In this document: in pieces, positions 35,015-44,143 of the stretch
How positions within the stretch are numbered: the stretch's first letter is position 1
Layout of the letters: each line of letters starts with the position of its first letter
NCBI GenBank assembly: GCA_963824095.1
Contig: CAWGNS010000009.1
Coordinates: 806,001-870,000, forward strand
Source: JBBDWJ01 sp963824095
GTDB lineage: Bacteria > Acidobacteriota > Terriglobia > Bryobacterales > UBA6623
Length of the DNA stretch: 64,000 nt
Direction: 5' to 3'
Position numbers and translations under genes: made by a program
The notes under the pieces: generated by a model
The model's input: only the letters and a program-made list of their open reading frames with translations
Told to the model about the DNA's origin: nothing
Database searches by the model: none

Positions 35015-37465
35015 CTAAATTGGATCATTATTTTGGAAAAATGGAAAAGAAAATCGGTCGATTGTAACCTGCTTAACGGATTCGGGCTCGGAACAGAAGA
35101 CTTGTTCGCCGCCGTGGCCGACCAGCCATTCCCAACATTCGACCTTGCGGGCGCCATCGAAAATGCGCCCCGCCGGTGATTCGAGAAAACTGCCGCCGGC
35201 CAGAAAAATGCGGCGGCCCTCGCTGCCGGTTGCGTCGGTTTCGACGGCGGCGAAGGAGGCATCGCAGGAGCTGTCGCGCCAGCGCCAGGGGCCTTCGCGG
35301 TCGGCGAACAGCAGCAGCACGGTGCGGTACTCGTCGCGATAGCGGTAGACGGCGAGTCCCTCGACTTTCGCGTTGGGTTTGGTGAGCTCGTCGAAGCGGG
35401 CGCGGGGCGGGGCGGTTTCTTGCGCGGCCGTTTGGCGCGAGACCAGTATAGCCGTCGCGAACTCGGCGGGCAGCGCCGTTTGGCGCTCGCAGTAGGCGAC
35501 GGGGGCGACGATTTTTTGACCGTAGGACGGCGACCAGAAACCTTCGCCGACCTGGTACAGCCCGGCGGCCTCGCCCGCGGGGATCAGATCCAGCGCCAAG
35601 CCGTTGGGGCCGTGGAACCGCAGCCGTTCGGGTTGCGGGCCGGCGGCGTCAGCGAGACGAAACTCGGGCCCGACGTGCCATGACACGCGCAACAAGTGGG
35701 TACCTTCACCCGCGGCCAGGTCGCGAATGACGTAGAGCCCATGCCCCAGCGAAACGACCCAGCGGCGGTGGGTCACGGGCGCGGCGAGCCGCTCGAAACC
35801 GTCGTGGCTGGCAACCAGCAGCGCTCCGCCGCGGCCCTCGACCCAGTGTTCGGCGCGTACTCGCGGCAGATGCCGCCAGGCGAAGGGGCCCCACGGCTCG
35901 GCCTGGTCGAGTCCGTCGGCGGCCAGCGTGTTGTGCGCCGCGGTGCCCCGGAATAGGTTGCGCTCGGGGCGCTCGGCCGGGTAGCAGTAGGCGCCCGGGT
36001 CGGTGAGCGCGTGGCGGCCCTCAACGATGAGCTGGACGCTGAGCGCGTCGGCGTGGCCGTGGCCAGCGTTGCCGAACCCCTGCGGCCCGGCGTCGGCCAG
36101 CAGCGCTTGTGCCAGGGGCTCGTTCGAGGCGATGCAGGCCAAGCCGCTGACTTCGAAAAAGCGGCTGTGCGGACGCGGAGCCGCCGCCGTCATCGCCCTG
36201 AAGCGGTGCGCTCCCTCGAGGCCCGTCAGCCACAGCGTCTCTTCGGGAAGGCGGGGGCAGGCCGCCTTGAAGTCGGCGCGGCGGAACAGCACGGCGCAGG
36301 TCGCCAGAGGGTCGCTGAGGTGCTCGGTTCGGTTGCGGGCGGGGTCGAACAGACGCCCGCCGTCATCGTCGCCGAAGCGCGGGGCGGCCCCGGCCTGGGC
36401 GAGGGTGTGCAGGGCGTCGGCCATGCGGAGGATGGTTGGGTCGAGCGGCGACTCTTCGGTTCCGCTTGGACTCTGTTTGTCCTGGGGGACTGTGTTGCGG
36501 GAGGCCAATAGCCGGGAGTGGATCAGAAAATCAAGGGCATAGACATGATAGTAGATGGATTGCTCGAAGTGTAGGCCGTCGCTAGGGACCTGCCGTTCGG
36601 CCTGCTCGACGACGACTTTCCAGCCGAGCTCGCGCCAGCGGCGGGCGGCGGCGAATTGCGGGCAGAGCGTGCCGATGAAATAGAGCGCTACGGCCTCACC
36701 GAGCAGGTGCGTGTTGGGGGCGAAGTAGATCGAAAGGTAGCGCTCGATGTGCCAGGCGGCGCGGCCCAGCCCGGCTTCGAGATCGCTCCGGAACCCGGCC
36801 GGGGCCGCGGGCGGCAGCAGCTCGCGCAGCCACAGCCAGGCCAGCGCCCGGAAGGCGACTTCGAGACTGCTGGCCCAGTTGATGCCGACGCCGTAGGGGT
36901 TTGCTTCGAGCCAGGCGTACCAGCGGCCGACGAGCAGGGTCGCGTAGGGCCCGTCGGGGCGCAGCCAGGCGGCTTTGGCGAGGGTCACCAGGTGCTGGTG
37001 GCGATTCAACTCCCAGGTGAGCTTATGGTCCCCAACGACGGATTCATCGAGGTAGGGGACGCGGCTCCAGGGGAGTTTTGGCGCTGTCCGGCCGCTGACC
37101 GGGTCGCGGTGCCAGTCGATCGGGGTCCCGCAATCGAGGTCCTGGTAGCCGAGCAGATCGAAGCGGCTCTGGGCGAGTTTTTCGGCTTGCTCCAGGATGT
37201 GGGCGGTCGTCTCGGGCAGGCGCGCGGCGAGCTCGGCAACGATGTTGGGGACGTCCGCGGCGTCGAACAGGAAGCGCCCGCCGGCCGCCGGCGCGGCCAG
37301 GTCGTGCGCGGAGTTCTCGGGCACGGCGGGTGGCGGCCGGTTCAGGGCGATGCGCAGGGCGTCGCGCTCCTGGCGCAGGCGTTGGGCGAGGCGGGTGGCG
37401 GCCTCGCGGGGGCTCATCGTCACCGCGCGGCGCAGCGTTTCCGACCAGGTACGCCGAGGTGGCAT
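35015..37465 (-). CDS. Heparinase II/III-family polysaccharide lyase-like protein
   Basis: 816 residues, no clear signal peptide. The N-terminal two-thirds is an alpha/alpha toroid (GVNWASSLEVAFRALAW-type segments, TLCPQFAAARRW) and the C-terminal part a beta-sandwich opening with GFGNAGHGHADALSVQLIVE and NLFRGTAAHNTLAADG, the two most recognisable blocks of the family, with His and Tyr residues used in beta-elimination of uronic-acid polymers. A lyase or a structural relative acting on acidic glycans. The start at 37465 is uncertain; an in-frame ATG at 37417 is the alternative. Single gene, possibly glycan-related like the upstream cluster. Confidence 0.82.
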   Translation of the reverse strand: MPPRRTWSETLRRAVTMSPREAATRLAQRLRQERDALRIALNRPPPAVPENSAHDLAAPAAGGRFLFDAADVPNIVAELAARLPETTAHILEQAEKLAQSRFDLLGYQDLDCGTPIDWHRDPVSGRTAPKLPWSRVPYLDESVVGDHKLTWELNRHQHLVTLAKAAWLRPDGPYATLLVGRWYAWLEANPYGVGINWASSLEVAFRALAWLWLRELLPPAAPAGFRSDLEAGLGRAAWHIERYLSIYFAPNTHLLGEAVALYFIGTLCPQFAAARRWRELGWKVVVEQAERQVPSDGLHFEQSIYYHVYALDFLIHSRLLASRNTVPQDKQSPSGTEESPLDPTILRMADALHTLAQAGAAPRFGDDDGGRLFDPARNRTEHLSDPLATCAVLFRRADFKAACPRLPEETLWLTGLEGAHRFRAMTAAAPRPHSRFFEVSGLACIASNEPLAQALLADAGPQGFGNAGHGHADALSVQLIVEGRHALTDPGAYCYPAERPERNLFRGTAAHNTLAADGLDQAEPWGPFAWRHLPRVRAEHWVEGRGGALLVASHDGFERLAAPVTHRRWVVSLGHGLYVIRDLAAGEGTHLLRVSWHVGPEFRLADAAGPQPERLRFHGPNGLALDLIPAGEAAGLYQVGEGFWSPSYGQKIVAPVAYCERQTALPAEFATAILVSRQTAAQETAPPRARFDELTKPNAKVEGLAVYRYRDEYRTVLLLFADREGPWRWRDSSCDASFAAVETDATGSEGRRIFLAGGSFLESPAGRIFDGARKVECWEWLVGHGGEQVFCSEPESVKQVTIDRFSFPFFQNNDPI

Positions 37466-37621
37466 CCACCTTCTATATCAGTTAGGGGGTGTTGGTGTCA
37501 CGGCGCTAGCCGATCCGCCCCCTAGGTGAGCTTGTCGATCCGCCCCTTCGGGGCGTAGCTTGTCGATTTGCGTCTTGACTGCGCCCGAATCTGGTAAGGT
37601 TTTGCCCAGGAGGGGGGCCAT

Positions 37622-38887
37622 ATGAACAGGTGTTGGCTCGTTGTGTTGGGCTTGCTGGCAGTTTCGGGTGGGGTGGGGGCCGCCGATTGGCCGCAGTGGC
37701 GGGGGCCTTCGCGGAGCGGGATTTCTTCCGAAACCGGCTTGCTGCAGCAGTGGCCCGAGGGCGGCCCGGCGCTGCTTTGGCGGGCCGACGACATCGGCGA
37801 TGGCTATGCCACCCCGTCGGTCGTGGGGGAGCGCATTTATGCGATCGCCAACCGTGGGCTCGACAACGAGTTCGTGCAGGCGCTGGCGGTCGGCGACGGC
37901 AAGGTCGTTTGGTCGACTCCGCTGGGCAAGGTCGGCAATCCCGATCAGCAGCCTCCTTATCCGATGGCGCGTTCGACGCCGACGGTCGAGGGGGCGGTGC
38001 TCTATGCGCTGAGCTCCGATGGCGACCTTGCTTGTGTCGAGACAGCCATGGGCAAGGTCATTTGGCGCAAGAGCCTGCGGACGGATTTCGGCGGGGTACC
38101 CGGAAATTGGGCTTACGCAGAATCGCCGCTGATCGACGGCGATGTGCTGGTGGTGACGCCGGGGGGCCGCGAGGCGACCATTGTGGCGTTGAACAAGAAG
38201 ACCGGCGCGCTGATCTGGAAATCGGCCGTCCCGGGCGGCGACGCGGCGGCGTACGCTTCGGCGATTGTCACCACGGCCGCCGGGCGAAAGCAATACGTTC
38301 AGTTTTTGGACAAAGGCGTTGTGGGCGTTGACGCGGAGAGCGGCCGGTTCCTGTGGCGCTATGCCAGGACCAGCAACGGCCCGGCCAATATCCCCAGCCC
38401 AGTGGCCCACGACGGCTATGTCTATAGCGCCAACGCCCGGCGGTTCGGTGGCGCCCTGGTGCAGTTGCATGCAACCTCCGATGGGGTGGCGGCCGAGGAA
38501 GTGTATTTCGAGCGAGCGGTGCCGAACACGCTAGGAGGGCAGATCCTGCTCGACGGTTATCTCTACGGGACCAATGCGGACGGCATGGTGGCTGCGGAGT
38601 ATCTGACCGGCAAGATCGCCTGGCAGCACGACAACGGCGGGGCCGGGGCGGTGCTGTACGCCGATGGGCGGTTTTACCTCCATTTCGAGAGCGGCGAGAT
38701 GGCTTTGGTGGACGCGACGCCCGATGGGTATAGCGAGGTGGGGCGGTTTACGCCGCCGCGCCAGCCGGAGCATCCGCGGGGGCCCCGGGAGGCGTCGTGG
38801 GCGCACCCGGTGGTGGCCAACGGGCGGCTCTATATCCGGGATTTGGGGACGTTGTGGTGCTATGACGTGAGTGCGAAGGGGCGGTAG
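37622..38887 (+). CDS. Exported PQQ-like beta-propeller protein
   Basis: 421 residues. Signal peptide MNRCWLVVLGLLAVSGGVGAA, then DWPQWRGPSRSGISSETGLLQQWP, the usual opening of this family. PQQ-type blades follow (GDGYATPSVVGERIYAIANRG, DGDLACVETAMGKVIWRKSL, NKKTGALIWKS, DAESGRFLWRYA, YLTGKIAWQH). It is probably a periplasmic or surface propeller for binding or scaffolding rather than a quinoprotein dehydrogenase, as no catalytic residues are seen. AGGAGGGGGG lies close before the ATG. The start is firm. A hairpin repeat follows the stop directly. Confidence 0.88.
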   Translation: MNRCWLVVLGLLAVSGGVGAADWPQWRGPSRSGISSETGLLQQWPEGGPALLWRADDIGDGYATPSVVGERIYAIANRGLDNEFVQALAVGDGKVVWSTPLGKVGNPDQQPPYPMARSTPTVEGAVLYALSSDGDLACVETAMGKVIWRKSLRTDFGGVPGNWAYAESPLIDGDVLVVTPGGREATIVALNKKTGALIWKSAVPGGDAAAYASAIVTTAAGRKQYVQFLDKGVVGVDAESGRFLWRYARTSNGPANIPSPVAHDGYVYSANARRFGGALVQLHATSDGVAAEEVYFERAVPNTLGGQILLDGYLYGTNADGMVAAEYLTGKIAWQHDNGGAGAVLYADGRFYLHFESGEMALVDATPDGYSEVGRFTPPRQPEHPRGPREASWAHPVVANGRLYIRDLGTLWCYDVSAKGR

Positions 38888-38918
38888 CCAGTGGGGCAGA
38901 CCTCCGGCCTGTCCAAAG
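38888..38918 (+). repeat. Post-stop hairpin repeat, copy 3
   Basis: CCAGTGGGGCAGACCTCC followed by GGCCTGTCCAAAGG, starting at the first base after the propeller gene stop. The arms GGGCAGA/CCTGTCC pair imperfectly. Confidence 0.65.
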
Positions 38919-38976
38919 GATTGGGATGGGGAAAAGGGCACCTCCAACCACCGCGTCCCGGCCACCCCCGGCAAAA

Positions 38977-39960
38977 CTAAACCGGTCGGCACTCCACAAC
39001 AAAATAACCCGCGGGTTGGGGGCCGGCGGAAACCACCTCCAACCCGCTCTGGCGCGCCAGCTCGCCGAACTCCGATACCGTGCGGTGCTTGCCGCCGCAT
39101 AACACCATTTCGATCATCAGGCGTTTGGGCGCGTCGTCGGGGCCTACGCCCTTGAGCACCACCACACGCCCGCCCGGCCGCGCAGCGTCGGCGCAGCGCT
39201 TCAAAATCGCCGTTGTCTCGCGATCGGGCCAGTCGTTGATGATTCCCCGCAACAGGTAGAGATCGCAGCCCGCCGGCAGCGGATCGAAAAAACTCTGGCC
39301 GGCCGTTGTTACGCGGTCGGCAACACCCGCGGCCCGAAAAATCTCGCCGGATCGCACCACCGTCCGCGGCAGATCGACCAGCGTGCCGTGAACCTGCGGG
39401 TGCGCGCGCACGATTTCCGCCAGCATCGCGCCGGTGCCGCCGCCGACGTCGGCCACGCTGTGAATCGCATCCCAGCCGCCGCGGATCGCGAACTCGGGGT
39501 TCGGCGTGCCGTGCCCCGCGGGCCCGATCATGGCGTCGAACTGCGCGCTGATGGCGGGGTGCGCCTCCAGATCCTCCCAGAACGGCCGCCCGAAAATCTG
39601 CGCGTAGCCGGGCTCGCCGCTGCGGACGTAGCCCAGCATGGTGCTCCAGGCGTGCGCCATACGCCCGCCGAGGCCATCAAGATCGAGCCCCAGGTGCACC
39701 CCCGGGTCGAGCAACCCGCGCGCCGCCTCGTTCAACGCAAAGCGGCCGCGTTCGGGCTCCTCAAAAACACCCTTGCTCACCAGATGCCCCAGCAGGGCGT
39801 GCAGCACGCCGCGGTCGCAAGACGCCGCCGCGGCAAGATCTTCGATCCGATCGGCGCCGCCGGCGATGTGCTCGGCGATGCGCAAGGTGGCGGCGACATG
39901 AATGCACCACGGCGTGCAAAGGTCGCTCAGGGAGAATAGGTCGACGGGTTGTTCTGGCAT
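38977..39960 (-). CDS. SAM-dependent O-methyltransferase (acetylserotonin OMT-like)
   Basis: 327 residues. An N-terminal dimerisation/winged-helix region (LAAAASCDRGVLHALLGHLV, GRFALNEAARGLLD) precedes a Rossmann methyltransferase domain with the SAM motif VADVGGGTGAMLAEI, then GTLVDLPRTV and YLLRGIINDWPDRETTAIL. This is the layout of COMT-like and polyketide O-methyltransferases that act on small aromatic or polyketide hydroxyls. No biosynthetic cluster is adjacent, so the substrate is unknown. Convergent with the propeller gene. Confidence 0.85.
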   Translation of the reverse strand: MPEQPVDLFSLSDLCTPWCIHVAATLRIAEHIAGGADRIEDLAAAASCDRGVLHALLGHLVSKGVFEEPERGRFALNEAARGLLDPGVHLGLDLDGLGGRMAHAWSTMLGYVRSGEPGYAQIFGRPFWEDLEAHPAISAQFDAMIGPAGHGTPNPEFAIRGGWDAIHSVADVGGGTGAMLAEIVRAHPQVHGTLVDLPRTVVRSGEIFRAAGVADRVTTAGQSFFDPLPAGCDLYLLRGIINDWPDRETTAILKRCADAARPGGRVVVLKGVGPDDAPKRLMIEMVLCGGKHRTVSEFGELARQSGLEVVSAGPQPAGYFVVECRPV

Positions 39961-39990
39961 AGGATTCGAGGTTAGCGGAAATCAAACGGC

Positions 39991-40485
39991 CTAGCCCGCT
40001 CGCAGCACTTCGGCCGGCTCGATGCGCGCCGCCTTGCGCGCCGGAATGTAGCTCGCCGTCATCGCCACCACGATCAACAGCAGCGCCACAGCCCCAAACG
40101 TAAACGGATCGGTGGAGCTGACCTGAAACAGCAGGCTTTCCATCAGCCGCGTCAGAGCGAACGCGCCGGCCAGGCCCAGCACGGCGCCGGCCCAGGCGAG
40201 CCGCAACCCCTGCCCCAGAATCAGACCGAGGATATCGCCGTTGCGCGCCCCCAGCGCCCGCCGGATGCCGACTTCCTTCGATCGCTGCACCACCGCGTAG
40301 GCAATCACGCCGTAGATCCCGATCACGGCGAGCAGCAGACCCGCCGCGGCAAACATGCCCAGCAGCATCAGGATCGAGCGGCGCTGTCCCTCCGACGCAT
40401 CGACGACGTCCGCCATGGTCTTCACTGCCGTGATGGTCTGATTGGGATCGATCGCCGCAACCTGGCCGCGGATCGCGTTCACGGC
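39991..40485 (-). pseudogene. FtsX/MacB-type ABC permease, C-terminal remnant
   Basis: 164 residues match the end of an ADOP/MacB-like permease: a periplasmic piece (IRGQVAAIDPNQTITAVKTM), then three membrane helices with the family motifs GIYGVIAYAVVQRSKEVGIRRALGA and ASYIPARKAARIEPAEVLRAG at the end. Full-length members are about 800 residues. Upstream of this fragment the frame runs straight into two copies of the ACAGACA palindrome (40485-40509, 40552-40575), so the 5' part has been lost and replaced by repeat DNA. No ATP-binding partner is nearby. A GTG at about 40482 could still start translation. Confidence 0.78.
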
Positions 40486-40575
40486 GCGGCACAGGCAATC
40501 CTGGCTGTGCCCACAAACCTCGCCCACCCGCCGCAGCCTTGCGTCTGGCATGACAGACAGGATTGTCTGTGCCAC
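40485..40575. repeat. Two copies of the ACAGACA palindrome at a gene break
   Basis: GGCACAGGCAATCCTGGCTG (40487 onward) and GACAGACAGGATTGTCTGTG (40552 onward) lie 45 bases apart, exactly between the permease remnant and the next gene. Confidence 0.7.
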
Positions 40576-40638
40576 ATGAACCGGGGCGCCTCTGCCACTA
40601 CAATGGTTCGAGGCATCTTGCCTGGAGGTACATTCGAC

Positions 40639-41418
40639 TTGGACTCGATGATCGACAACGCCAAAGGCGGCTACCGGTTTCTCAAAGGGAGCGGGCCGTT
40701 TTCGTGCGGCTGCCGCGCGGCCCACGGTTACGAGATCGTTCACGCCGTGTTCCACGCGCTGCCCCCGCTCCAACGGGGCTTCGACCTGCTCGAGCAGCAC
40801 CTCGCCGCAGCCGGGCGGCCGATCGAGGCGTTGTGCGGCATGGAGCTGCGCATCCCCGAGCCCCTCTCGATTGACGGCTTCGGCGATTTCAACCAGCCCT
40901 ACATCGACAAGCTGAAGGGCTGGGGCCTGTTCCTCGGCGATCTCAATCCGGTGGCGCGCACCAACGTCGCGCTCGAGCCCGACCGCGTTCCCGAGCCGGT
41001 GGTCCACGGCTTTTCCTACACCGTCCCAGCCGACAGCGAAATTTCGGTGGCGGGCCCCGCCGGCGGATCGACGCTGGTGATCGCCGGCGCCGGCGAGTTG
41101 AAATCGGCCGAGCTATCCGAGTCCGAGATCGTTCGCTTCGGAGACACCTCCCGCGAAGGTCTGGCCGAAAAAGCCACCGCCGTGCTCGACATCATGTCGA
41201 AGCGCCTGGAGGGACTGCAGTCGGGCTGGCCGCTGGTAACCGCGGTCGACGTCTATTGCGTGCACGACGTCTACGCGATTCTGGCGCCGGTGATCCTGCC
41301 CCGCCTGGGGCCGGCCGCGCGAAGCGGAATTCGCTGGTTCCACGCGCGCCCCCCGGTGATCGGAATCGACTTCGAGATGGACGTGCGGGCCGTGGAGCGC
41401 GAGTTGGTGCTGGCCTAG
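40639..41418 (+). CDS. Conserved protein of unknown function, about 259 residues
   Basis: No family is named with confidence. The start TTG 40639 is preferred because GGAGG sits 10 bases upstream; ATG 40648 is the alternative. The product is soluble, with no signal peptide or helix anchor. Notable segments: GSGPFSCGCRAAHGYEIVHAV, DFNQPYIDKLKGWG, NPVARTNVALEPDRVPEPVVHGFSYT and DVYCVHDVYAILAPVILPRLG. Some of these recall RidA/YjgF-like folds (NP-x-x-R-T-N-V-A), but the match is weak. It stands alone upstream of another conserved unknown on the same strand. Confidence 0.6.
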   Translation: MDSMIDNAKGGYRFLKGSGPFSCGCRAAHGYEIVHAVFHALPPLQRGFDLLEQHLAAAGRPIEALCGMELRIPEPLSIDGFGDFNQPYIDKLKGWGLFLGDLNPVARTNVALEPDRVPEPVVHGFSYTVPADSEISVAGPAGGSTLVIAGAGELKSAELSESEIVRFGDTSREGLAEKATAVLDIMSKRLEGLQSGWPLVTAVDVYCVHDVYAILAPVILPRLGPAARSGIRWFHARPPVIGIDFEMDVRAVERELVLA

Positions 41419-41584
41419 CCCGCGCGCAGACGCGGCCGGGCTCAACGTGGCGCGGGCCTCCAGCCGACCGCGTCCGCCTGTGGCGGAAGTTTCCGCCCTG
41501 TCACGACCCAACAAGCATCCGCCCACACGACCGCGCTGCCGGGGGGGCACCACCCCACACCGCCTATGCTATTGTGCAAATGAA

Positions 41585-42733
41585 ATGTCCTCCGCCGCTC
41601 CGCGCGCCGACGACGAGTTCACGCACATGGACAACGTGCTGCGCGTCGGCGGCCCCGAGGCCGGCTTCGCCTTCCTCGCCGAGCGCGCCCGCGAGGACAA
41701 AAACTATCCGCTGCTGTTCGAAATTCGCCTCATGCAACGGCGCCGCGAGCTGGGCCTGCCGCTGATCCTCACCGAGCCGCTGGGCGAGCTTCCCAAAGCC
41801 AAACAGAAAGCCTACGAAGAGAGCACCGTCGAAGCCGCGCGCGAAGTCGGCGGTCTGTTTCTCACCGACGGAGCCATCGAGCGCGCCTGGCCTTACTTCC
41901 GCGCCATCGGCGAGGTTGGCCCGGTCGCCAAAGCGATTGAGAGCATCCCCAGCGACGAGGCTTCCGACGGCGTGCTGCAGATCGCCTACTACGATCAGGT
42001 CGCGCCGCGGAAGGGTTATGAGCTGATCCTCGAAAAGCACGGCATCTGCCGCGCGATCACCTGCTTCGCGCAGTACCCGCAGCCCGAGGGCCGCGAGGAG
42101 AGCGCGCAATTGCTGGTGCGGCGGCTGTGCGGCGATCTGGCCGCCAGCCTCAAGCGCGCCATCGAGCAAGTCGAGGGCGCCGCGCCCGACACCGCCGACA
42201 TCGCCGAGCTGATCGCCGGCCGCGACTGGCTCTTCGACGGCAACTCCTACTACATCGACACCTCGCACGTCGCCTCGGTCGTGCAGTGGAGCCCCAACCT
42301 CGAAGACCCCGAGACGCTGCGCCTCATCCTCGGCCTCACCGAATACGGCCGGCGCCTGGCCCCCATGTATCAGTTCCCCGGCCAGCCGCCTTTCGAGCAC
42401 GTCTACCAGGACTACGCCTGCTACATCAAGACCGTCCTGGGCAGCGAAGTCGAGGAGGGCATCGAGCACTTCCGCCGCAAAGTCGCCAACGCCGGGCCCG
42501 ACCGTGCCCCCGACGCCGCCATGGCGCTGGTCAACCTGCTCACGCGCCTGGAGCGCTACGACGAAGCCATCGACGTCTCCCAGCAGCACCTCGCCGAGTT
42601 CGAGGCCCGCGACCTGGCCTGCCCTCCCATCATGCACCTCTGCCAGATGGCGGGTGACATGGAACGCCTCCGCGAAATCGCCCGCCAGCGCGGCGACCTG
42701 CTCAGCTTCGCCGCTGGAGCCCTCCAGGAGTAA
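41585..42733 (+). CDS. Conserved helical protein, TPR-like, function unknown
   Basis: 382 residues from ATG 41585, chosen because the upstream frame is low-complexity repeat-like DNA. The sequence is helical and acidic, with paired helices toward the C terminus that look like tetratricopeptide repeats (AAMALVNLLTRLERYDEAID, ISQQ/VSQQHLAEFEARDLA). ELIAGRDWLFDGNSYYIDTSH in the middle is distinctive. No signal peptide. No named family is recognised. It may be co-transcribed with the preceding unknown gene, though the 166-base gap makes this uncertain. Confidence 0.6.
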   Translation: MSSAAPRADDEFTHMDNVLRVGGPEAGFAFLAERAREDKNYPLLFEIRLMQRRRELGLPLILTEPLGELPKAKQKAYEESTVEAAREVGGLFLTDGAIERAWPYFRAIGEVGPVAKAIESIPSDEASDGVLQIAYYDQVAPRKGYELILEKHGICRAITCFAQYPQPEGREESAQLLVRRLCGDLAASLKRAIEQVEGAAPDTADIAELIAGRDWLFDGNSYYIDTSHVASVVQWSPNLEDPETLRLILGLTEYGRRLAPMYQFPGQPPFEHVYQDYACYIKTVLGSEVEEGIEHFRRKVANAGPDRAPDAAMALVNLLTRLERYDEAIDVSQQHLAEFEARDLACPPIMHLCQMAGDMERLREIARQRGDLLSFAAGALQE

Positions 42734-43073
42734 TCCAGGCCACAGATACGAGCTGCTCTGTAGCTTGCATCACGTAATGCAACCCCTACAACAACGGGCA
42801 CAACCGACTTGGCGCCGGTAGCCCCCAGTGAATTCGCGACGTGTAACGGTTGGGGCGCTGCGGTGTCCCTACTTCAACGGTGCGGTATTTCGTACGGAGA
42901 GGACCACTCCCCCTGAAATTCGCCCGCGGATGCCCCCGAACCAGGGGATGTCTTTCGGTGGGGCAAAAGTCGACAATGGCTGGTGCTGCCCGCGACTTTG
43001 GCTCTCAGTTGTTTGCGCTTTCTTTCCTTGCCTTCCGGCCGTTGTCGGACCCTAATGGGAAAACAGGAGGAAT
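42734..43073. other. Leader region before the PEP-CTERM gene, no gene seen
   Basis: 340 bases. No convincing open frame or hairpin element. An AGGAGGAATATG ribosome binding site and start lies at its end, so part is the 5' leader of the PEP-CTERM gene. No clear -35/-10 pair was found. Confidence 0.4.
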
Positions 43074-43745
43074 ATGCGACTCTGGACTCTCACTTCAAAG
43101 CCCGCGGTAGCAGTGCTAGCGGCCCTGGCGGTGACGGCGCCGGCGGGAGCGGCTAGCATCTCCATCGTCCTCGACCCAGGATCGCCTACGGGAGCGGGTC
43201 CTTACACCTGGACCTACAACGCAACCCTCCCTACGGGCTTTCAGCTTCAACCCGCACCGGCGCCGTGCACCGCTTCCGCCCCAACGGGATCGGTTTGCGA
43301 CGGTCTGATCACGATTTATGATTTCGCCGGCTACATTCCCGGAACCGAATTCGCGCCGAGTACGGACTGGTCGTTCGTGGGTCAGTTCACGGGCCCCACT
43401 CCGGTTGGCGTCATCCCGGGTAGCAACGTGTCGGGCGTCGACAACCCGGGCGTCTTCAACCTGGCGTGGCTCTACACGGGCGGCGGAGTCATCAACGCCA
43501 CCTCCGCGGATGTTCTGTTAGGTGGATTCGGGGCGGACTCGACCTATCTAACGGCGTACCCTTCCGAATACGCTACCCGCTCCAACACACTCTCAATTCC
43601 GAATGGACGGGCGTTCAGCTCGGACACCACGCTGGTGCCAGGAGTGCCCGAGCCGTCAACGATCCTGCTATTCGGAACCGGGCTGCTAGGGTTGGCGTTC
43701 GCGGCAAGGCGCCGTCGGGGCGTCGATCCCGGGCTTCGGAAATAG
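43074..43745 (+). CDS. PEP-CTERM sorting-domain exported protein
   Basis: 223 residues. A signal peptide (VAVLAALAVTAPAGAA) leads a beta-rich Ser/Thr/Gly/Pro-rich body. The C terminus is a textbook PEP-CTERM signal: VPEPSTILLFGTGLLGLAFA followed by ARRRR, that is the PEP motif, a membrane helix and a basic cluster. Such proteins are processed by exosortase (EpsH) and placed at the surface or in the exopolysaccharide. No exosortase is in the window. AGGAGG lies right before the ATG. The start is firm. Function of the body is unknown. Confidence 0.9.
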   Translation: MRLWTLTSKPAVAVLAALAVTAPAGAASISIVLDPGSPTGAGPYTWTYNATLPTGFQLQPAPAPCTASAPTGSVCDGLITIYDFAGYIPGTEFAPSTDWSFVGQFTGPTPVGVIPGSNVSGVDNPGVFNLAWLYTGGGVINATSADVLLGGFGADSTYLTAYPSEYATRSNTLSIPNGRAFSSDTTLVPGVPEPSTILLFGTGLLGLAFAARRRRGVDPGLRK

Positions 43746-43840
43746 CTGCCGGAGCTTTGGAAGATGCGAAAGCGCCGGGGACCGCGGCAAGCCGCCATCC
43801 CCGGCATCGTGTTCGCAGCCCCAACGGGGCGCAACCAACA

Positions 43841-43900
43841 ATAGCCCATGGCTTCAGCCGTGGGTACGGTGCTCCACAAACTCCGCTCTGGAAGGGGCGG
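43841..43900. repeat. GCCCATGGCTT palindrome with GGAAGGGGCGG tail, copy 2
   Basis: ATAGCCCATGGCTTCAGCCG then TGGG, followed by CCGCTCTGGAAGGGGCGG. It matches 33914-33974. Directly downstream (about 43924-43975) lies another GC-rich palindrome, GGTCGAC/GTCGACC type. The 398-base gap before the glycosyltransferase holds no gene. Confidence 0.68.
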
Positions 43901-44068
43901 ATCCCACGGACAACCAAGCACACCCGTGGCGCGGGCCTCCGGCAGGCCGCGTCGACCTGAAGGTCGACGTTGTCTGGAGTTAAATCCCCCTGCCACGGGC
44001 GCCGCTTCCGGCTGCGATTGCCGTTTGCGGTGGTGATCCTGGCCCACGTCGAACGGCCAAAATCCAGA

Positions 44069-44093
44069 GGACAGACAGGGTTATCTGTCCCAC
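44069..44093. repeat. ACAGACA...TATCTGT palindrome
   Basis: GGACAGACAGGGTTATCTGT then CCCAC; same family as 4311, 50 bases before the glycosyltransferase start. Confidence 0.68.
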
Positions 44094-44143
44094 GCCCCCC
44101 TCGGCAATCTACCCTATAGATCCTGCTCGCCGGATCTGTCGCA

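Noticed and set aside
40639..41418. RidA/YjgF-family assignment
   Set aside because: A short stretch (NPVARTNVALEP) resembles the family, but the length and the rest of the protein do not fit well enough to name it.
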